Below are positions 1 to 6,155 of a stretch of DNA of 12,385 nt, in pieces. The stretch lies in contig CAZAKZ010000148.1 in the NCBI GenBank assembly GCA_964485695.1, positions 1 to 12,385 of the forward strand, written 5' to 3'. Made by a program: the position numbers and the translations under genes. The notes under the pieces are model-generated. The model was not told the origin of the DNA. It made no database searches and saw nothing but the letters and a program-made list of their open reading frames with translations. This DNA is from CAZAKZ01 sp964485695 (GTDB taxonomy: Bacteria; Planctomycetota; JAFGQW01). Position 1 is the first letter of the stretch. Every line of letters starts with the position of its first letter.

Positions 1-91
1 CGCGACCACGGTGGGGGCCGAGAGGACGGCAGGGGGCTTAACGGCATTGCCTCGAAGGGGGCTCCAGGTGCAAACCGCCGGGCACACGCCG

Positions 92-145
92 GATTTCATC
101 CGCCCTGAATGAGTCGAATCGGGCTCGTTCAGGGCGGATGAAATC
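92..145. repeat. Long inverted repeat, 18-bp perfect arms
   Basis: The left arm 92-109 (GATTTCATCCGCCCTGAA) is perfectly complementary to the right arm 128-145. Pairing continues inward through 110-115 against 122-127 with two G-T wobbles, leaving a 6-nt loop at 116-121. The whole is one 54-nt foldback with up to 24 paired positions. No T-run follows on either strand, so it is not a standard intrinsic terminator. Possible roles are a repetitive extragenic element, a transcript-stabilising hairpin, or the target of a REP-associated transposase. No second full copy is visible in this window. Confidence 0.85.
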
Positions 146-186
146 GGGCAGGAGTTGGGCGCCGGATCGGTAGAACCTCTTCGGGT

Positions 187-213
187 CCACGCCCGGAGGA
201 CGTGGTTTTATTC
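187..213 (+). terminator. Possible intrinsic terminator for a gene left of the window
   Basis: A GC-rich hairpin at 187-205 (CCACG paired with CGTGG, one C/A mismatch, then CC paired with GG around a GGA loop) is followed directly by TTTTATT at 206-212 on the plus strand. This is the shape of a rho-independent terminator for plus-strand transcription arriving from left of the window. It also lies just beyond the 3' end of the minus-strand gene at 245-955, but it has no T-run in that direction. The T-tract is short and the stem is imperfect. Confidence 0.4.
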
Positions 214-244
214 ACGCAATTATTCCTGTTGAGACAGAAACGAT

Positions 245-955
245 TCAGCCAGGATTCACGGAAGGAATCAGCTGGAGCAGCACGGAAACCGCCTTCTCCT
301 CGCCCACCTCGGCGGTGTTGAGGGCGAGGGTGTACAACCTTGTTAGCGGGGCCGCCGCCTTCCCGTACCGCTTGAAGAAATCCTGGCGGTTCCGGTCGAT
401 GTCCCGGATGCGCTTCTCGGCGACATCGGGGGAAACGTCCAGGAGCTTCGCCATGTGGACGATGCGGTGCTCGATGGGCGCCGTCAGGCGCACGTGAATC
501 CCCATGGGCCTGTTGCGCGTGATGAACACGCCGCCCCTTCCCACGATCACTACCCGCCCTACCTTGGCCAGGCCCTGGATGGTCTCTGCCACTCTCCGGA
601 AGACGGTCTTTCTGGACGGCTCCTCCGACAGCCCCTCCAGGAGTTCGTTCAGCCAGTTGTGGCTGCAGTCCTCCAGGGAATCGACCAGGCGCCGGGTGAT
701 CTTGAAGTCCTCCGCAACCTTCTCCACCAGCTTCCGGTCGAAGGACTGCCAGGGCGGCGATCCCGTGTCCCGGCGGTTCAGCGCCTCGACGAGTCCCCGG
801 GCCAGGGTGGAGCCGCCGGCGCCGGCTTCGCGGCTGATGGTGACAAACGGGAGAACCTGTTTCTCGGCCTTCGTCGATTTCTCGGACACGCTCAGCGTGG
901 AAATGGCGGCCAGGATCGGACGCATGGTGGTCTCGACGGGCAAGCCGGGCGGCAT
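245..955 (-). CDS. Cytidylate kinase-like family protein
   Basis: A 236-residue protein that resembles the stand-alone cytidylate-kinase-like group of P-loop proteins. Such proteins have the nucleoside-monophosphate-kinase fold but mostly unproven substrates. The visible motifs are a P-loop-like SREAGAGGSTLA (residues 41-52), VGRGGVFI (138-145), the hydrophobic strand GIHVRLTAP (152-160) and an arginine-rich lid-like segment DRNRQDFFKRYG (187-198). The usual Walker-A lysine is absent from the loop, as is common in this group. The start at 955 is chosen because a perfect AGGAGG (962-967) lies 6 nt upstream. The frame stays open for 219 more codons upstream, but that part is antisense to the divergent gene at 1127 and lacks protein character. 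The gene is divergent from the phosphotransferase at 1127, with 171 nt between them. Family assignment is good; whether it phosphorylates CMP is not known. Confidence 0.85.
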   Translation of the reverse strand: MPPGLPVETTMRPILAAISTLSVSEKSTKAEKQVLPFVTISREAGAGGSTLARGLVEALNRRDTGSPPWQSFDRKLVEKVAEDFKITRRLVDSLEDCSHNWLNELLEGLSEEPSRKTVFRRVAETIQGLAKVGRVVIVGRGGVFITRNRPMGIHVRLTAPIEHRIVHMAKLLDVSPDVAEKRIRDIDRNRQDFFKRYGKAAAPLTRLYTLALNTAEVGEEKAVSVLLQLIPSVNPG

Positions 956-1046
956 GGCGCACCTCCTCAATCGAAACGGTGACCTCCTGGTATGTGCACA
1001 AAGCCTACTATTCAGAATACACCAGAATCCCGCGTCCAGCACCCTG

Positions 1047-1075
1047 TTGACTTCTGAAGACCCCGGCACTATGGA
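1047..1075 (+). promoter_or_regulatory. Possible sigma70-type promoter for the kinase-fold gene
   Basis: TTGACT (1047-1052), a 17-nt spacer, then TATGGA (1070-1075). The -35 box matches consensus at five of six positions and the -10 box only at three. It would start a transcript near 1082, about 45 nt ahead of the ATG at 1127. The position in the divergent gap is right, but the -10 box is weak. Confidence 0.35.
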
Positions 1076-1126
1076 TTCCCGGCTCAACCCGGATCGCCCC
1101 ACACAGGAAAGAACCCGATCGAGTCC

Positions 1127-1954
1127 ATGGAAACCCTCCGATTCGACACCCTGAAAGACAAGCTCCTTCTCAAGAATGGGAACTACCTCTACAAGGTGCC
1201 CTTCAGGGGCGGACAGGCCGTGCTCAAGGTCTACCACGGGAGCCGGTCCACCCTGCGGTATGTGACGGGCACCCTTGGGAACCTGCTCTTTGCCGGCCAG
1301 ACCTCCTTCATGCCTCGGGGGAGGCTGCGCACCGAGCTCGAGTGCATCGACCTCTGGCGGCACAACGGATTCCGGGTCTTCGAGGTCTACGATGTCCGGG
1401 TGGTCGCGCCGGAGGCGCCCGATGGCGGGTACGCCCTCTACGAGTACGTGCCGGGCCGGCGGTTCGTGGACCTGCTTCCCGATCCGGAGGTGCCCGAGGA
1501 GGAAAAACGCTCCCTCTACCGGAGGTTCCTGAAGGAGTGGCACCGCCGCCATGCCCTGGCCGTGGAGCACAGGGAACCGCGTCTCATCCACGAGAACGGC
1601 GACATGAAGCACGTCATGCTGTGGAAGGACGACCTGGTGTGGTTCGACTTCGAGATGTGCTTCCGGTCCCGGAGGCGCGTGAAGGAGTTCGTGGCCCGGG
1701 AGATCCTCGCCTACCTAAAGTCCCTGGGTAAGACCGTGGGCGCCGACAAGTTCCGGAGCTACCTGGATGAGACCGTGGAGCACTATCCGGACCGTTCGTT
1801 CCTGGAGTACGCCCACACCTACATCTTCCGCAACCCCAATCCGATCCGCCGCGCAGCCCGGTGGCTCGACTTCCGACTCAAGTCCCGGCCCAAGAAACCC
1901 TTCTCCAAGTACCGGGTGGCTCTCGCCCTGAAGGATATCCTGGACGGGACCTGA
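1127..1954 (+). CDS. Protein-kinase-fold phosphotransferase (LPS kinase-like)
   Basis: A 275-residue protein with the layout of the eukaryotic-like kinase/APH/Kdo-kinase fold. It has a candidate ATP-binding lysine in AVLKVY (K34), a hinge-like YALYEYVPGRRF (102-113), a catalytic loop HENGDMKHVM (155-164, candidate base D159) and a metal-binding DFE in VWFDFE (D174). In aminoglycoside-phosphotransferase and Bud32 relatives the loop reads HGDxxxxN; here the Asn position is Met164. The basic C-terminus (RWLDFRLKSRPKK) suggests peripheral membrane contact. Neighbouring glycosyltransferases make phosphorylation of a lipid-A core or Kdo sugar a reasonable inference, but the substrate is not shown. 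The only nearby Shine-Dalgarno-like sequence (AGGAAAG, about 1105-1111) is poorly spaced. The gene ends 28 nt from the convergent GNAT gene with no terminator between. Confidence 0.72.
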   Translation: METLRFDTLKDKLLLKNGNYLYKVPFRGGQAVLKVYHGSRSTLRYVTGTLGNLLFAGQTSFMPRGRLRTELECIDLWRHNGFRVFEVYDVRVVAPEAPDGGYALYEYVPGRRFVDLLPDPEVPEEEKRSLYRRFLKEWHRRHALAVEHREPRLIHENGDMKHVMLWKDDLVWFDFEMCFRSRRRVKEFVAREILAYLKSLGKTVGADKFRSYLDETVEHYPDRSFLEYAHTYIFRNPNPIRRAARWLDFRLKSRPKKPFSKYRVALALKDILDGT

Positions 1955-1982
1955 CCGCCGGCAATGCAGTGCCTCCTGGCTT

Positions 1983-2495
1983 TCACAGGGCCGATGCGAA
2001 CTCCGGGCGGTACTGGGCCACCCCGGAGACGCCCTCCATGGCCTGGGCGTTCAGCACCCGGATCATGAACGCCTCGTCCGGCACCTCCCATTCGCTTCGG
2101 ATGCCGTGCCGGCTCCCGGGCACGAAACCGAACCGGGGGTAGTATTCCGCGTGGCCGAGGACGAGGACAAAGGGGCAGCCGCCGCGCTCCAGGCTTTCCA
2201 TTCCCGCCCTGACGAGGTCCGAACCGATGCCTCGGCGCTGGTATCCGGGAACAACGGCCATGGGGGCCAGGCCCATGCCCGTGACCTGGCGGTCCGGGGC
2301 CGGGATCGTGACGGGGCTGAACAGGATGTGCCCCACCACCTCCTTTTCGCTGACCGCCACGAGGGACACAATGTCGCGGCAGTTCCGCCGGATCTCGTCC
2401 ACCAACCTCCCCTCCTCGACCTGGCCGAACGCCCGGTCATTCACCGCTCGGATGGCAGGGATATCCAGGGATTGCTCCTCCCGGATCTCGATCAT
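1983..2495 (-). CDS. GNAT family N-acetyltransferase (YhbS-like)
   Basis: A 170-residue acyl-CoA-dependent acetyltransferase. The acetyl-CoA pyrophosphate loop is clear in motif A: LAPMAVVPGYQRRGIG (76-91), carrying the RRGIG version of Q/RxxGxG/A. It is followed by VLVLGHAEYYPRFGF (110-124), a block typical of YhbS-like N-acetyltransferases. The start at 2495 gives the expected length. The open frame runs 50 codons further upstream, but that part lies inside the end of the upstream glycosyltransferase and reads as a shadow. The ATG overlaps the TGA of that glycosyltransferase (TCAT at 2492-2495, ATGA on the coding strand), so translation is probably coupled. The acetyl acceptor is unknown. 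Its pairing with a heptosyltransferase could mean a sugar-amine substrate or mere hitch-hiking. Confidence 0.88.
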   Translation of the reverse strand: MIEIREEQSLDIPAIRAVNDRAFGQVEEGRLVDEIRRNCRDIVSLVAVSEKEVVGHILFSPVTIPAPDRQVTGMGLAPMAVVPGYQRRGIGSDLVRAGMESLERGGCPFVLVLGHAEYYPRFGFVPGSRHGIRSEWEVPDEAFMIRVLNAQAMEGVSGVAQYRPEFASAL

Positions 2496-3517
2496 GGCTC
2501 CGGTCCTGTCCGATGAAGGGAAGAGGGCCCGGAAGCCCTGCGCCCGATCAGGGACTCCAGGGCCGCGAGGATGCGTTCCGGTGTGTGGAAGGTCATGCAG
2601 ACGTTGTCCCGGCAGTCGATCTTCTTGCCGCGGCACGGGCTGCACGAGAGCGCCTCGTCCCTGAGGATCACGATTCGACCGGACCGGGAGTAGGGGCCGG
2701 TGATCTCGGGCACCGTGGGACCGTAGAGGGCCACGATGGGTACGTCCATGGCCGCGGCCACGTGCATGGGCCCCGTGTCCACGGTGACGAAGGCGCTGAG
2801 CCGGGCCAGACGCGCGGCGACCCGAAGGATGGAACCGCCCTGGAATACGGGCACGTCCAGGCCCAGGGACTCGAGGGCGCGGCCCTCGGCCTCACTGCCT
2901 CCGAAGAGCGCCACGGGGTAACCCGCGGAGACGAGGCCCCGCACAGCAGCCTGGACCTCACCGGCCCGCCAGACCCGTCTGGAGTTCATGGGGTCGACCC
3001 GGCTGATGGTGGAGCCGTGGCAGGACGGGTAGACCCCCACCACCGGTGTGGGCAGCTCTTGGGCGGCCCGGTCCAGGTCTTCCTGGCCGGGGTAGATCTC
3101 CAGGGGGACGAAGCGGTCGTCCGGTGGAAATCCCAGGGCGCTCTCCGAATTGTGAACTACATGGGGGCTGCGGGGGGGAAAGAATCCTCCCACGGTCCAG
3201 GTGGACCGGATCTTGTTGAACACCTTTCTCCGCCGGATGGGAATGACGAGGTCGTACCGCGGCAGGATCATGCACCTCACCCATTTCAGGAACCTGCCCT
3301 TGGGGCAGGAGAGAACCCGGCGGATGCACGGATTCCCCTCCAGCACCCCCGACCGCCGGGCGTAGCGACTGGTGAGGACGTCCAGGGCTGCCTCGGGAAA
3401 CCGGTCCCTGATTCGCCGGATGGCGGGGGTGGTGAGGAGCACGTCGCCCACACGGGAGTCCCGGATCACGAGGAGGGTGCGGGGACGGAAATTCTCGGGT
3501 ATCCGGTCACAGATCAT
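2492..3517 (-). CDS. Glycosyltransferase family 9 (heptosyltransferase-like)
   Basis: A 341-residue cytoplasmic enzyme of the GT9 (WaaC/WaaF/WaaQ-like) family, which moves ADP-heptose or a related sugar onto lipooligosaccharide. The N-terminal acceptor domain has VGDVLLTTPAIR (23-34), where the Asp of GDVL is the catalytic-base position in WaaC. The C-terminal donor domain has the family signature VTVDTGPMHVAAAMDVPIVA (244-263) followed by LYGPT. A late Cys set (C292, C295, C302, C307) matches a pattern seen in many GT9 proteins and may bind metal. The ATG at 3517 is the first plausible in-frame start. Its AGGAGG (3534-3539) lies unusually far away, at 16 nt. The gene is first of a two-gene unit with the GNAT gene and is divergent from the SGNH gene. 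The exact sugar and acceptor cannot be read from sequence. Confidence 0.92.
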   Translation of the reverse strand: MICDRIPENFRPRTLLVIRDSRVGDVLLTTPAIRRIRDRFPEAALDVLTSRYARRSGVLEGNPCIRRVLSCPKGRFLKWVRCMILPRYDLVIPIRRRKVFNKIRSTWTVGGFFPPRSPHVVHNSESALGFPPDDRFVPLEIYPGQEDLDRAAQELPTPVVGVYPSCHGSTISRVDPMNSRRVWRAGEVQAAVRGLVSAGYPVALFGGSEAEGRALESLGLDVPVFQGGSILRVAARLARLSAFVTVDTGPMHVAAAMDVPIVALYGPTVPEITGPYSRSGRIVILRDEALSCSPCRGKKIDCRDNVCMTFHTPERILAALESLIGRRASGPSSLHRTGPEP

Positions 3518-3604
3518 GAATGATGAATTACAACCTCCTCGAAGACCTTACCGGATCACGGCAGGAAAACAAGAGTCGGCGCTGGCCAAAACGTGCGGCC
3601 GGAT

Positions 3605-3610
3605 TATGAT
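3605..3610 (+). promoter_or_regulatory. Possible -10 element of the SGNH-gene promoter
   Basis: TATGAT matches the -10 consensus at five of six positions and lies 37 nt before the ATG at 3647, in the 129-nt divergent gap. The hexamer 17 nt upstream (CTGGCC, 3582-3587) is a poor -35, so the element would need an activator or be weak. On the other strand the same site reads ATCATA and could serve neither gene or both. Confidence 0.3.
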
Positions 3611-3646
3611 TTCCGTTCCAGACGCTCCTTCAGGAGGCGGTGCTTC

Positions 3647-4828
3647 ATGAAACCATGGATCCGGAGGCTCTTGAAGATCGCCGTTACCGCGATCCTCACC
3701 CTCCTCGTGTGTGAGGGCGTCGTCCGTCTCTTCGGCGCCGGCGGTACGACCCTCACCCGGGGAAGTCTCCACACCTACGACCCCGACGCCGGCTGGATCT
3801 GCCTGCCCGACCTGGACGCCCACTACACGCAGCCCGGCAGCTTCAACGTCCGGGTGCAATGCAACAGCCGGGGCCTCCGGGACCGCGAACACACCCCGGC
3901 CAAGCCCGGAGGCGTCCGGCGCATCGTGGTCCTCGGCGACAGCTTCATGTGGGGGTACGGGGTGACGAACGAGGAGATGTTCTCGTCGGTCCTCGAGAGG
4001 GCCTTGCCGGGGACCGAGACCATCAACCTCGGCGTGAACGGCTACAGCACCGTCCAGGAGCTGGTCCGCCTCGAGACCGAGGGCGTCCGGTACGCGCCGG
4101 ACTGGGCCGTGGTCATGTTCTGCTGGAACGACCTCGAGGACAACTTCGACGACAAAAAAGGGGGCCGGCCCGTGGCCCGCCTCGGCGTGGATGGTGCCCT
4201 CCACATCGACAACCGACCCGTCCGGAGGCAATGGAAATCTCCCGTGACCCAGTGGTTCCGCAGGAACTCCCGCCTCTTCAGCTTCACGGAATACTGCCTG
4301 GCGCTCATCAAGGCCCGGCGGAAGGCGAAGCGGCTGGTGGATTCGGTAACGGCGTCGTCCGAAGTCGCCCCCCCCCCGTCCGGAACCGGGGAGGAGAGGG
4401 CGTGGACCATGGAGTTCTCCATGCTGGACATCTACGCCCGGCCCAGGCCGGAGATGGATCGGGCCTGGCAGGCCGTCAGCCTGATCCTCGACCGCATCCG
4501 CAAGGTCATGGCGGACCACGGCGGCCGCGTGGTGGTGGCCTTCGCGCCCTCGATGGAGACCATGACCCGGGAGCGCTTCACCCGGGAGGTCGAAGACCTG
4601 GCCTCCGGGCGACCCGCGCTGGAAATCCAGATGGATCGGCCGTCACGCCGCCTCGGAGATATTTGCCGGGACCTCGGCATTCCTTACGTCGACCTCAATC
4701 CCGTGTTCCGAGGGCAAAAAAATCCCCTGTCCCTCTACCTGAAGGCCAACTACCACTGGAATGCCGCCGGCCATCGCCTTGCTGGCGAGACCACGGCCCG
4801 GAGGATCCTCTCTCTGGAAAAACCGTGA
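3647..4828 (+). CDS. Membrane-anchored SGNH/GDSL hydrolase-fold protein
   Basis: A 393-residue protein with one N-terminal membrane segment (IAVTAILTLLVCEGVVRLFG, 11-30, after basic MKPWIRRLLK), so the domain probably faces the periplasm. SGNH blocks are visible: block I VVLGDSFMWG (94-103, nucleophile Ser99), block II NLGVNGYST (127-135, Gly132), block III CWNDLEDN (159-166, Asn161) and block V NYHWNAAGH (368-376, His370). The Asp normally two or three residues before the His is Asn368/Ala367 here. Relatives include esterases and O-acetyl-modifying enzymes of envelope polysaccharides, which fits the glycosyltransferase neighbours; the substrate is unknown. The start at 3647 has AGGAGG (3632-3637) at 9 nt and gives a clean membrane anchor. 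The 18 upstream codons of the open frame lack character. A run of ten C (4368-4377) lies in a low-complexity linker (APPPSG). The gene is convergent with the GT4 gene, 8 nt away. Confidence 0.87.
   Translation: MKPWIRRLLKIAVTAILTLLVCEGVVRLFGAGGTTLTRGSLHTYDPDAGWICLPDLDAHYTQPGSFNVRVQCNSRGLRDREHTPAKPGGVRRIVVLGDSFMWGYGVTNEEMFSSVLERALPGTETINLGVNGYSTVQELVRLETEGVRYAPDWAVVMFCWNDLEDNFDDKKGGRPVARLGVDGALHIDNRPVRRQWKSPVTQWFRRNSRLFSFTEYCLALIKARRKAKRLVDSVTASSEVAPPPSGTGEERAWTMEFSMLDIYARPRPEMDRAWQAVSLILDRIRKVMADHGGRVVVAFAPSMETMTRERFTREVEDLASGRPALEIQMDRPSRRLGDICRDLGIPYVDLNPVFRGQKNPLSLYLKANYHWNAAGHRLAGETTARRILSLEKP
4368..4377 (+). repeat. C10 homopolymer inside the SGNH gene
   Basis: Ten consecutive C residues encode part of VAPPPS (about residues 240-245), between SGNH block III and block V. 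Gain of one C would shift reading into a frame open to 4833 and lose the His370 block. Loss of one C would shift into the other frame. The sequence as given is in frame. It is a candidate slippage or phase-variation tract, and also a classic site of sequencing error. Confidence 0.8.
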
Positions 4829-4836
4829 AGTGAGGA

Positions 4837-5988
4837 TCAGGCAGGCACCGTATCTAGGAGCTTCTGTGTGAGCTCTCGGTAGAACTCCAGGGTTCGCCGG
4901 ACCATCACCACGGCGGAAAAGGTGTCCACGGCCACGGCCTTGGCCGCCGGGACGAGACGCTCACGCAGATCGGGGTCGTCGCGCAGGCGGGTGAGGGCCC
5001 GGGCAATGCCCTCGGCCGCTGAATCCACCCGGAAGAAGAGGCCGGTCTTGCCGTCCTCGATCATTTCCCGGAAGCCGCCGCGGTCGGCCAGCACCACGGG
5101 CGTTCCCGCGGCCATGGCCTCCACCGCCGCGAGGCCGAAGGCCTCGTTGGAGGAGGGGAGCACAAAGGCGTCGGCCGCCGCGTGGTAGGTTTCCGGGTCC
5201 GGGCGGAATCCCAGCACGTGAACCCGGTCCAGGCCGTCGGCCCGCTCCCGGAGCGACTCCAGGTCCCCGTCGCCGACGAACACCACTCGCATGCCCGCAT
5301 CCGGACCAAGGTGACGCGCTGCATCCACCAGCGCGCCGGGGTTCTTCCGGGACGAGACGCGGGAGATGTAGGCGACCACGAAACCCAGGTCCTGCGCCGG
5401 GACGTCGAGCTCTCCGGCCAGCCGCGCCCGGGCGCCGGGACGATCCCGGCCCGCCTCCAGAAACGGCTCCAGGGGAATGCCGTACGGAATCCGCCGGATC
5501 CGGTCCTTGCGGACGATGTCGGACTCGCGCAGATGCGCCTCGACATTGGCCGAAGGGGCGATGAGCCACTGGATCAGGCTCCGGTAGAGCCAGCGGTTGG
5601 CGAGATGGGTTCGGATTTGCTTCACGTTGTGCTTGGTACGGACGCGCACCAGATCGGTGCGCTTTCTCAGGGCGAAGCACGCGATCCAGGTGTCCCAGGA
5701 TGCATGGGTGTGGAGGACGTTCACGCCGCGGTCCGCGACGACGCCGTTGAGGATCTTCACGTCCCTGAGCCAGCCCCGGGGCCGGCCGGACCGGGGATCG
5801 AAGTGCATGTCGTGGACCGGGATCCCGCGGCTGCGCAGCCTGTCGCCGAGGACGGAACCCTCCCGGGCCGCAACGGTCACGGGGATGCCCTGGGCGTGAC
5901 AGCCGACGGCCAACTCGTGGATGTAGGCCGTCTCTCCGCTCCAGCCGCGCTTCTTGTTGGTGAGGAGCACCGAAAGGGGTCGGGTCAT
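4837..5988 (-). CDS. Glycosyltransferase family 4 protein
   Basis: A 383-residue retaining glycosyltransferase with the two-Rossmann GT-B fold, using a nucleotide-sugar donor at the inner membrane face. The N-terminal domain shows the GT4 glycine-rich loop in GWSGETAYIHELA (15-27). The C-terminal domain shows ISRVSSRKNPGALVDA (208-223, with donor-binding K215), FVGDGDLESLRERA (237-250) and the E-x7-E signature SSNEAFGLAAVEAMAAGTP (279-297, E282 and E290). The length is typical of the family. The start at 5988 is preferred over the longer open frame to 6060: AGGGG (5996-6000) is 7 nt upstream, and a strong promoter (6032-6060) sits inside that extension. It probably adds a sugar to LPS core, O-antigen or a capsule. 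The product linkage cannot be read. Confidence 0.93.
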   Translation of the reverse strand: MTRPLSVLLTNKKRGWSGETAYIHELAVGCHAQGIPVTVAAREGSVLGDRLRSRGIPVHDMHFDPRSGRPRGWLRDVKILNGVVADRGVNVLHTHASWDTWIACFALRKRTDLVRVRTKHNVKQIRTHLANRWLYRSLIQWLIAPSANVEAHLRESDIVRKDRIRRIPYGIPLEPFLEAGRDRPGARARLAGELDVPAQDLGFVVAYISRVSSRKNPGALVDAARHLGPDAGMRVVFVGDGDLESLRERADGLDRVHVLGFRPDPETYHAAADAFVLPSSNEAFGLAAVEAMAAGTPVVLADRGGFREMIEDGKTGLFFRVDSAAEGIARALTRLRDDPDLRERLVPAAKAVAVDTFSAVVMVRRTLEFYRELTQKLLDTVPA

Positions 5989-6031
5989 GAAAACACCCCT
6001 GAACCAGCCATGGAGGGAACCGGAATGGACG

Positions 6032-6060
6032 ACTATACGGCCTCGATGATCCAGGCTCAA
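6032..6060 (-). promoter_or_regulatory. Sigma70-type promoter of the GT4 gene
   Basis: On the minus strand: TTGAGC (6060-6055), a 17-nt spacer, then TATAGT (6037-6032). The -10 matches consensus at five of six and the -35 at four of six, with ideal spacing. The predicted transcript start near 6025 leaves a 37-nt leader with a Shine-Dalgarno before the ATG at 5988. Confidence 0.65.
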
Positions 6061-6076
6061 GGGATTTTCCTGGCCC

Positions 6077-6104
6077 TTGACCGATGGTGGAATCCGTATA
6101 TTCT
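6077..6104 (+). promoter_or_regulatory. Possible sigma70-type promoter of the methyltransferase gene
   Basis: TTGACC (6077-6082, five of six), a 16-nt spacer, then TATTCT (6099-6104, four of six). An overlapping TATATT lies at 6097-6102. It is back to back with the GT4 promoter; the two -35 boxes are 16 nt apart. A start near 6111 would exclude the ATG at 6084 as the translation start and favour the TTG at 6156. Confidence 0.5.
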
Positions 6105-6155
6105 GATGCGCGGCCGGTCACGGGCACAGAAGGGACAGCTACTGAAAGGTCAGGC

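Larger units (their letters stand above)
1..244. other. Left-edge non-coding stretch, no supportable gene
   Basis: No convincing gene is seen on either strand. Short open stretches touch the left edge (a plus frame ending at TAA 39-41, another at TGA 106-108, and a minus-strand ATG at 45-47), but none has recognisable protein character. What the stretch does hold is a long inverted repeat (92-145) and a terminator-like hairpin (187-213), listed separately. The edge may include the end of a neighbouring gene that cannot be identified from this window. Confidence 0.5.

Noticed and set aside
1..47. Possible minus-strand gene starting at 47 (ATG, MPLSPLPSS...)
   Set aside because: Only about 15 codons are inside the window and the GAGG is too close to the ATG; nothing supports it.
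956..1612. 219-codon upstream extension of the cytidylate-kinase-like frame
   Set aside because: It is antisense to the kinase-fold gene, has no protein motifs, and a perfect AGGAGG sits 6 nt before the ATG at 955.
2496..2645. 50-codon N-terminal extension of the GNAT protein
   Set aside because: It lies within the end of the GT9 gene in another frame, has no acetyltransferase character, and the ATGA overlap gives a natural start at 2495.
2513..3523. 336-codon plus-strand frame antisense to GT9
   Set aside because: No recognisable domain; the opposite strand has the clear GT9 signature.
3859..4833. 324-codon plus-strand frame inside the SGNH gene
   Set aside because: Shadow frame without motifs. 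It matters only as the frame that would be read after a one-base gain in the C10 tract.
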